NCBI GenBank assembly: GCA_913031435.1
Contig: CAJWFD010000015.1
Span: 1-45,210 of the forward strand
DNA: 45,210 bases
Source of the DNA: an uncultured Cryomorphaceae bacterium
GTDB lineage: Bacteria > Bacteroidota > Bacteroidia > Flavobacteriales > Schleiferiaceae
Direction of reading: 5' to 3'
Shown here: piece by piece, positions 40,368 to 45,210 of the stretch
How the letters are laid out: the number at the start of each line of letters is the position of its first letter
Numbering within the stretch: the stretch's first letter is position 1
Position numbers and translations under genes: made by a program
Notes under the pieces: generated by a model
Told to the model about the DNA's origin: nothing
Database searches by the model: none
What the model saw: only the letters and a program-made list of their open reading frames with translations

Positions 40368-40883
40368 TTAGATTCGTTTCATTTGCTGTTTGATATACTT
40401 CGTCTGCTCCGCGAGTGCATTTTTCGTATCCAAGCGTTTGACCTCGGTAAGCAAGATTTGAGCTTCCTTTTTACGACGTTTAGACAACGCTATGCCTGCT
40501 AGGTTGAGCTTTGCAAGCGCCTTATCCTGATCCATTCGTAGACCTGTATTTAAAGCTTTTTTCAGTAATGTTTCAGCTTTACCAACTTTTCGTTGGCTCT
40601 CTATCATACCCAAAAGAAGATAATAGTATGCCAATTGACCTTTGATTAATGATTTTTGAGGGGAAGAAATGCGCAGTAATGATTTCTCAGCCTTTGCAAC
40701 GTCGCTTTTTCTCATATGATAGAGCGAAATTAAGATCCGTTCGTTTCTGAAGTATGTGAACAAGACAATAGCCGCTGGGAGTAGTAGGGCAATGCCATTA
40801 CCTATCTCACCATCTATAAATTGCCATACTGACCAGCCGAAAATTATGGCAGTTAACCCTAAACGTATTATTTTACTTAACAT
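40368..40883 (-). CDS. Membrane-anchored TPR-like protein
   Basis: A 171-residue protein with two predicted N-terminal membrane helices (about residues 5-22 and 28-45: IIRLGLTAIIFGWSVW, GIALLLPAAIVLFTYF) and a cytosolic or periplasmic helical part resembling two or three tetratricopeptide units (YYYLLLGMIESQRKVGKAET, KALAKLNLAGIALSKRRKKE). Family members in Bacteroidota are annotated only as TPR proteins. Function unknown. Its start is 35 nt from the chosen start of the divergent trmH-like gene, and the latter's promoter lies in this gap. It is separated from the SRPBCC gene by 69 nt. Confidence 0.72.
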   Translation of the reverse strand: MLSKIIRLGLTAIIFGWSVWQFIDGEIGNGIALLLPAAIVLFTYFRNERILISLYHMRKSDVAKAEKSLLRISSPQKSLIKGQLAYYYLLLGMIESQRKVGKAETLLKKALNTGLRMDQDKALAKLNLAGIALSKRRKKEAQILLTEVKRLDTKNALAEQTKYIKQQMKRI

Positions 40884-40888
40884 CTGCT

Positions 40889-40896
40889 TATTTTTG
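40889..40896 (+). promoter_or_regulatory. Predicted promoter of the trmH-like gene
   Basis: TATTTTTG exactly matches TAnnTTTG. Transcription would begin near 40901, downstream of the first possible ATG at 40898. It therefore supports the second ATG at 40919 as the translation start. Confidence 0.5.
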
Positions 40897-40918
40897 AATG
40901 TCGCAAAGAAACAAAGAA

Positions 40919-41602
40919 ATGAGCAGAACTGATTGGAGAACCTTAAGCTTCGAAGAAAAACAAAAATTATACAACAAACTATCTGAGGAAATGAGTCTTC
41001 ACAAAAGGCAGCTCTTTCTTCAAAAAGTACGTCTTAGAACTCGTCACTTTTCGCTGGCATTAGAAGACATGATGAAGAGTCAGAACGCTTCAGCGCTTAT
41101 GCGCACCGCAGATGCATTTGGAGTTCATAGAGTAGATGTGTATGATAAAAGTGAGAAATTCCGTGTGAGCTCAGGTATTTCGAAGGGTGCAGAGAAATGG
41201 ATTGAAGCCGATTTTCATAATACCTATAATGAAGGTGGTAAGAAGGAGTGGGCAGAAAAGCTGAAGAGTACAGGTAGAAAACTATATGTTACTACTTTGA
41301 GTCCAACGACAAAACCGCTCGAACTCATAGATCCATTGATTCCTGCTACCATATGTTTTGGAAATGAGCAAGACGGCGCAAGCCAAGAACTTATTGACTC
41401 GGCAGATGAGCTAGTTTATATTCCAATGCATGGATTTTCAGAGAGCTTTAATGTTTCAGTTAGTTGTGGAATTGTACTTCATCACCTCACACTTGGAGCA
41501 GGTCAGGCAGGCATAATGAGAGGATTGTTACCAGAGGATGAGATCACTACATTAATACAGTGGGCACTACGCACAGTGCGTGATCCTCAGCGCTTTATTT
41601 AG
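40919..41602 (+). CDS. trmH: TrmH/SpoU-family RNA 2'-O-methyltransferase
   Basis: A 227-residue SPOUT methyltransferase. Start 40919 (MSRTDWRTLSFEEKQKLYNK) is chosen because the 40898 ATG lies at the expected transcription start. The N-terminal helices precede SpoU motif 1 (KSQNASALMRTADAFGVHRV), motif 2 (CFGNEQDGASQEL) and motif 3 (IPMHGFSESFNVSVSCGIVLHH), which form the deep trefoil knot that binds SAM. The layout fits TrmH, which methylates G18 in the tRNA D-loop, better than the larger RlmB; this is a family-level inference. It has its own promoter and no visible terminator in the 127 nt after it, where a 12-nt palindrome CATGGTACCATG (41631-41642) lies. Confidence 0.82.
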   Translation: MSRTDWRTLSFEEKQKLYNKLSEEMSLHKRQLFLQKVRLRTRHFSLALEDMMKSQNASALMRTADAFGVHRVDVYDKSEKFRVSSGISKGAEKWIEADFHNTYNEGGKKEWAEKLKSTGRKLYVTTLSPTTKPLELIDPLIPATICFGNEQDGASQELIDSADELVYIPMHGFSESFNVSVSCGIVLHHLTLGAGQAGIMRGLLPEDEITTLIQWALRTVRDPQRFI

Positions 41603-41729
41603 TTTAAGAAATATGATAAGGAGCCAATAACATGGTACCATGGGATCTCTTTCGAAAATAAGTAGGAGTTAAATTATTAGAGACTGGGAACGCGTTTATG
41701 CTTCTAGCTTTACAAATCTGGGTGATAGA

Positions 41730-42095
41730 TTACTTTGTTACGTAAATCACATCTACAAGTGCTTGAACGTCAGAATTCCGACCAAACCACTTCGTTTTAA
41801 ATTCTTCAGAGTAGATTCTGACGTTAGCGATTGTAACACTGTCTCCGTAAATCAACCTCGCATCATGAAGCATCTTTTCATAACTGATTAAGCCTTCATG
41901 CAAAACAAGCTCTCTAGTTTGCTTTGCAGTAGTGATTTTATCACTGTACAAAACCTCAGGATAAATCACCATGGTGTTAATGTAGGTCCAGTTAACGCCG
42001 TACAAGTTATTTGCGGTATCGTAAAGAGCACGATTTGGACTTGCGCATGAAGACATGATGCTGATTAAAACAAAACATAAAAATAATTTCTTCAT
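41730..42095 (-). CDS. Small predicted lipoprotein
   Basis: A 121-residue exported protein. MKKLFLCFVLISIMSSCAS contains a lipobox ending at Cys17, so it should be lipidated. The mature part (ALYDTANNLYGVNWTYINTM, DARLIYGDSVTIANVRIYS) has no family I recognise; it is short, beta-alpha in character and ends in ALVDVIYVTK. A good promoter lies upstream on the same strand. Role unknown. Confidence 0.68.
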   Translation of the reverse strand: MKKLFLCFVLISIMSSCASPNRALYDTANNLYGVNWTYINTMVIYPEVLYSDKITTAKQTRELVLHEGLISYEKMLHDARLIYGDSVTIANVRIYSEEFKTKWFGRNSDVQALVDVIYVTK

Positions 42096-42115
42096 GATTT
42101 TTTGATTCTAGGAAA

Positions 42116-42123
42116 CAAATCTA
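42116..42123 (-). promoter_or_regulatory. Predicted promoter of the small lipoprotein gene
   Basis: Read on the minus strand this is TAGATTTG, an exact TAnnTTTG match, 20 nt before the lipoprotein ATG at 42095. It lies 3 nt beyond the terminator hairpin of the upstream 44-residue gene, so the two units are separated as terminator then promoter. Confidence 0.6.
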
Positions 42124-42126
42124 GAT

Positions 42127-42160
42127 AAAAAAAGGCAGCTCTTCTAGAGCTGCCTTTTTT
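42127..42160 (-). terminator. Terminator of the 44-residue minus-strand gene
   Basis: A 9-bp perfect stem (AGGCAGCTC, loop TTCTA, GAGCTGCCT) flanked by A-run and T-run, so it works in either direction. On the minus strand it begins 3 nt after the stop of the small ORF at 42164-42298. No plus-strand gene ends close enough to need it, which argues that the small ORF is a real transcript. Confidence 0.88.
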
Positions 42161-42163
42161 GAT

Positions 42164-42298
42164 TTAAAGAGATTTTGAGCGTGCTCTCAGCGCTTTGTCG
42201 CTTATCGAGATGCCTCGATCTTTACAATACCGACTCACACGAATTAAATCGCCTTTGAAGTGTTTAATGGCTTGGTTAATACTACAAACATTATTCAT
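42164..42298 (-). CDS. Small basic protein (44 aa), unrecognised
   Basis: A 44-residue minus-strand frame from ATG at 42298 to TAA at 42164. It starts MNNVCSINQAIKHFKGD and continues LIRVSRYCKDRGISISDKAL, ending in RARSKSL. It has ten Lys/Arg against three Asp, two Cys (residues 5 and 25), and no hydrophobic helix, so a small nucleic-acid-binding or ribosome-associated protein is one guess (inference). The strongest evidence is the perfect terminator starting 3 nt after the stop. The following lipoprotein gene has its own promoter, so this is likely a one-gene unit. The opposite-strand frame over the same bases looks like a shadow. I cannot name a family. Confidence 0.55.
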   Translation of the reverse strand: MNNVCSINQAIKHFKGDLIRVSRYCKDRGISISDKALRARSKSL

Positions 42299-42650
42299 AA
42301 TTCTAAGTTTTTGTATTAACACAAATCGAATATATATATATTATAATGGGTTACAAAGCCCCTTTATAATAGTCACTGTTATTTAGTTATTACGGCACTG
42401 TTAACAACTCTTACTACGTATGAATTAATCAATCAATCACAGACATTCATGTTATGTCCGTTAAAATGAATTTTTCGTTTTAAAGATTCTGTGCCCGCAT
42501 CACCTAGTCTCACTAATGACGTATAAAAAGTCCGTGTAGCGTTATTTATGATAAAACAGGCCATAAGTAGTGCTAAATTGAGATATAAATAGTGTTAAGA
42601 TTGTATTGAACACTATTACTTTTAAACTGCTATTAACAAAAAAAATAAAA
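42299..42650. other. AT-rich intergenic region, no gene seen
   Basis: About 350 nt between the divergent 44-residue gene and the CsgG/FlgO-like gene. It contains an alternating AT tract (about 42331-42345), a weak hairpin around TTAAAATGAA and TTCGTTTTAA (about 42464-42486), and many A/T runs. No exact TAnnTTTG element was found on either strand, so promoters for both neighbours are not defined here. Confidence 0.4.
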
Positions 42651-43691
42651 ATGATGAAAAATGTATTTTTAGCCATCACATGTATTTTCAGCTCACTGGT
42701 TTTTGCTCAAAATATTCCTTCAGTCGCAATTCTTGATTTTGACACTCGTGGTTATGATGAAGTAGAGAGGTATCAAATCATTCAAAAGCTAACACTTGAG
42801 ATGATCAATATGAGCAACTATGAAGTAGTAGATAACTATGATATTGAATATATTTCTCAAAGGGATAGTATCGTATTTACGGGTTGTTTTTCAAGAATAT
42901 GTTTAAAGGAACTTGGTGATAAGCTAGAGGTTGACTTTGTTCTAACAGGTTCGATGAACCTATTGGGCGAGAAAGTGAGCACAACAGTAAGAATGTTTGA
43001 TGTTAACAAAAATACTTTTGTAAACAGCGTCAATAGAAATTATGTAGATGTTCCAAACAATGATTTACTCATGGCAGAACTTACGTTAAAGGATATGATG
43101 GGGTTGGAGAATGATCCGGAATTAGTACGTAGAGTAACTATTGCGAATGATTACGAAAACATTCTAAATAATCCATACGATAGAACTTTAATTGCCGAGG
43201 GACCAAGAATGGGTTTTGGTTTTGTAACAGGTAATAATGCAAATATTCTTGCGCGCGCTCGTGATGAGGGTGGGTTCGACCAGCAACTTCCAATAATGTC
43301 TCAGTTTGGGTACCAGTTTGAAAAGGCGTATATCACTACAGGTAATTGGCAAGCACTTGCTGAAATAATTCCGATGCTCAGTGGTTTGGAGTCGAACAGA
43401 TTAGTTCCAACGTTAACACTTCTCAACGGTCTTAGATCCAATCAAAATGGCTGGGAAGTAGCCTTTGGACCTACCATTGATCTATCTCGAGTACTAGATG
43501 GTAAACTAGATTCAAGAGGGGATTTACAGTTTAGTACATCGCTTGTCTTTTCTGTAGGTAAAACTATTAAAAGTGGGGATATGAATTTTCCAATAAATCT
43601 TTACTTTATTCCGGCAAGAGACAATAGCTCTTATAGATTTGGTCTTTCCATGGGATGGAATGCTGCAAAAAAGAAAAGACTATTTGATTAA
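42651..43691 (+). CDS. Secreted protein with CsgG/FlgO/TolB-N-like domain
   Basis: A 346-residue exported protein. The start at 42651 (MMKNVFLAITCIFSSLVFAQ) gives a clear signal peptide; a longer frame adds a basic stretch. Residues about 20-130 follow the pattern of the CsgG/FlgO/TolB-N-like fold: SVAILDFDTRGYDE, IIQKLTLEMINMSNYEVVDN, TGCFSRICLKELGDKLEVDF, VLTGSMNLLGEKVSTTVRMFDV. The paired Cys in GCFSRIC is typical of this group. The second half (about 190-346) has alternating polar and hydrophobic strands ending in FGLSMGWNAAKKKRLFD and may be a beta-barrel or beta-sandwich. Function unknown; envelope-associated assembly or sensing is possible. It ends at a good terminator. Confidence 0.72.
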   Translation: MMKNVFLAITCIFSSLVFAQNIPSVAILDFDTRGYDEVERYQIIQKLTLEMINMSNYEVVDNYDIEYISQRDSIVFTGCFSRICLKELGDKLEVDFVLTGSMNLLGEKVSTTVRMFDVNKNTFVNSVNRNYVDVPNNDLLMAELTLKDMMGLENDPELVRRVTIANDYENILNNPYDRTLIAEGPRMGFGFVTGNNANILARARDEGGFDQQLPIMSQFGYQFEKAYITTGNWQALAEIIPMLSGLESNRLVPTLTLLNGLRSNQNGWEVAFGPTIDLSRVLDGKLDSRGDLQFSTSLVFSVGKTIKSGDMNFPINLYFIPARDNSSYRFGLSMGWNAAKKKRLFD

Positions 43692-43714
43692 TATTTATCG
43701 AGTCCCTAGTATTC

Positions 43715-43749
43715 AAAAACCCTCTTAAGTAAAACTTGAGAGGGTTTTT
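43715..43749 (+). terminator. Rho-independent terminator of the CsgG/FlgO-like gene
   Basis: A 13-bp stem (AACCCTCTTAAGT / ACTTGAGAGGGTT, one G-T wobble) around loop AAA at 43718-43746, followed by a T-run. It lies 24 nt after the stop of the upstream gene. Confidence 0.9.
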
Positions 43750-43854
43750 ACGGTAACTTTTGTGCAAGTATAAGAAATCTACATTGTAATGCTATGTACT
43801 GTCTCTATATTTACTCTACTTAACTACCTAATAGAGGGAGGCCTCGTTGAAAAC

Positions 43855-45210
43855 ATGAATAAAAAATATTATTATTATTTAGCATTCATTATCTCCCTGT
43901 TGACAAGCAGTGCATTCGCCCACACAGTCGTAACGGATACTTCAGTGATACTAAACCAGGTCACGATAATAGATGGGCAGGATCCCGCCAAGATTTTGGT
44001 AAGATCACTCATTAAAGCCTACGCAGAAATGGATAGGCTTAAGCCTTCTAATCTTAAGCGATATTCTCGACAATACTCTGGCGATTATAAAACCACATTT
44101 GAACAGTTAGATCTTTTATACTTCTCGGGTAAGGATTGCTTTCAAGAGGTAGAAGCTTACAAGGATTATGATGCAAAACGTCAAGAATTAGGAAGCTCTG
44201 TTCAAGTCGCATTTGATTTAGACCTGTCAACAGGTACGGACTTTAATGAAGATCAAAAAAAAGGAACATTCGGGAAATATCCGTTGACTTCTTTTGAAAA
44301 CACTTCATGGACGCCGTTATCTAGAACTGTATTATCTGCGTATTACGCTCAACCCATTCCAGGTTTACTTGTCATAGGTGCCCTGCAAAATTATTCTTTC
44401 AATATTGAGAGTGAGCAATTTCTTGATGGTCGTGAAATTATAGTATTGAATTATGAACCGAAAAATGGTCGAATAGGTTGGAAAGGAAGTGCAACGATAA
44501 ATTCGGCGGAGCTTAAAGTAGAATCTATTTCGGCAACTATTGAGGATTTAGAAATCAAACAAGAGTTTGCTAAAGGCAATCTCTGGTATATTCATTCCAT
44601 GCTGTTTTCGTGGTCCTTAGACAGTAACCATTATGAGTCGAAAGTGGTTGCCGTGAACGTTGATATTCAGCGAAGTGTCAAAAATAAAATGTTGGTAGCA
44701 TCTGTGCCGGAACAGCAGGAGTTACGAAATGACTATTGGTCCACGTACCGTCCTAAATCTGAAGCATTAGATGCTTGGACTGCACGGCAGGATAGTCTTA
44801 TACGCTATCTCAATTCAGATGTATATTTAGACAGCGCAGATGCAAATTATAATGCCTTTCATTGGTATGAACCACTGGTGAGTGGAGTAGGATATCGTAA
44901 AAGGAGTAAGGGTACAAACTTCTTCCTGGCTCCATTGATTGGGCAATGGAATTTCGTAGGGATAGGAGGTGTCAGATGGATGCCTTCGATAGTAGCGGGT
45001 AAACGTTTTTCAAATTATCAAAGTATTAAGCTGAGTTCAAATGTCAATTATGGATTTCTAAATAATGATCTAAAGGGCTCTTTAGACGTTGAGTACACTT
45101 ATGCGCCCCTACACAACGGTTCGGTGAGTTTAACAATAGGTGATGAATACGATCAAATCACTCAAAGTGTTGATTTAGCTGGAATCTTTGCAAGATCAAA
45201 TTTTATCAGA
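43855..45210 (+). CDS. Exported outer-membrane protein resembling DUF5686 family (3' end cut by window)
   Basis: An open frame of 452 codons running off the right edge, so the gene is incomplete. MNKKYYYYLAFIISLLTSSAFA is a good signal peptide. Mature sequence has AKILVRSLIKAYAEMDRLKP and LKRYSRQYSGDYKTTFEQL, which resemble the second domain of DUF5686 proteins but without a recognisable carboxypeptidase-regulatory domain in front. Later parts (FFLAPLIGQWNFVGIGGVRW, LKGSLDVEYTYAPLHNGSVS) look like outer-membrane barrel strands. Function unknown. It is 163 nt after the previous gene and separated from it by a terminator. Confidence 0.7.
   Translation, partial: MNKKYYYYLAFIISLLTSSAFAHTVVTDTSVILNQVTIIDGQDPAKILVRSLIKAYAEMDRLKPSNLKRYSRQYSGDYKTTFEQLDLLYFSGKDCFQEVEAYKDYDAKRQELGSSVQVAFDLDLSTGTDFNEDQKKGTFGKYPLTSFENTSWTPLSRTVLSAYYAQPIPGLLVIGALQNYSFNIESEQFLDGREIIVLNYEPKNGRIGWKGSATINSAELKVESISATIEDLEIKQEFAKGNLWYIHSMLFSWSLDSNHYESKVVAVNVDIQRSVKNKMLVASVPEQQELRNDYWSTYRPKSEALDAWTARQDSLIRYLNSDVYLDSADANYNAFHWYEPLVSGVGYRKRSKGTNFFLAPLIGQWNFVGIGGVRWMPSIVAGKRFSNYQSIKLSSNVNYGFLNNDLKGSLDVEYTYAPLHNGSVSLTIGDEYDQITQSVDLAGIFARSNFIR

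Noticed and set aside
40898-40918. Earlier ATG for the trmH-like gene
   Set aside because: It lies at or before the predicted transcription start from TATTTTTG at 40889-40896; the next ATG fits better.
42195-42386. 63-residue plus-strand frame over the 44-residue minus-strand ORF
   Set aside because: The minus-strand ORF ends exactly at a terminator, whereas this frame has neither a promoter nor a terminator on its strand.
1-45210. tRNA genes, CRISPR arrays, insertion sequences, attachment sites, riboswitches
   Set aside because: I looked for cloverleaf-like segments, regularly spaced repeats, transposase motifs and known aptamer patterns by eye and found none; a computational scan was not possible.

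Overview
The window looks like chromosomal DNA of a marine-type Bacteroidota, most likely order Flavobacteriales (inference). Supporting signs are a giant secreted protein with a type B type IX secretion (T9SS) C-terminal domain, a DUF5916 outer-membrane protein, short lipoproteins, a DnaE fused to a proofreading exonuclease, few Shine-Dalgarno-like sites, and several intergenic matches to the Bacteroidota sigma-factor -7 element TAnnTTTG. Genes are densely packed, often overlapping by 1-35 nt. I see no tRNA, rRNA, CRISPR array, insertion sequence or prophage, so this is core-like chromosome with a few accessory modules.

Layout. 1-5.2 kb: CarF/PEDS1-like lipid desaturase, a methyltransferase behind a secreted carboxypeptidase-regulatory-like protein, ettA and an acyl-CoA dehydrogenase. 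5.2-9.2 kb: a 44-residue DUF2256-type zinc-ribbon gene divergent from a TIGR03643-like gene, then a 1146-residue T9SS cargo protein. 9.3-15.8 kb: guaB followed without gaps by three SurA/parvulin-related periplasmic folding genes and a MoxR ATPase. 15.9-18 kb: a histidine kinase/response regulator pair. 18-20.8 kb (minus): a tight operon of SDR, flavin-reductase-like protein and cryptochrome/photolyase. 20.9-22.7 kb: hutH and DUF493. 22.7-26.6 kb (minus): DUF5916 protein, LolD-like ATPase, TIGR02757 protein. 26.7-30.1 kb: sucC, pnuC, a SIS-domain protein and a WbpB-like sugar dehydrogenase. 30.2-35.1 kb: dnaE and trxA. 35.4-38.2 kb: WbpE-, WbpD- and WecB/WbpI-like genes. 38.2-40.9 kb (minus): hydrolase, DUF2452, DUF429, SRPBCC and a TPR-like membrane protein. 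40.9-45.2 kb: trmH-like gene, a lipoprotein, an unlisted 44-residue gene with its own terminator, a CsgG/FlgO-like secreted protein, and a large outer-membrane protein cut by the window edge.

How genes work together. The WbpB-like gene at 29.1 kb and the WbpE/WbpD/WbpI-like genes at 35.4-38.2 kb form most of a route to UDP-2,3-diacetamido-2,3-dideoxymannuronic acid, interrupted by dnaE and trxA. The SDR/flavin-reductase/cryptochrome operon and the DUF2256/TIGR03643 pair are families I recall as often neighbouring each other in light- or singlet-oxygen-responsive loci. Here they sit 12 kb apart. By hand alignment this cryptochrome lacks two of the three classical electron-transfer tryptophans and its SDR partner lacks the catalytic tyrosine, which makes this set the best candidate for poorly described biology. 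The guaB-linked chaperone run supports outer-membrane protein folding. All functional statements come from reading motifs by eye; no database search was run.
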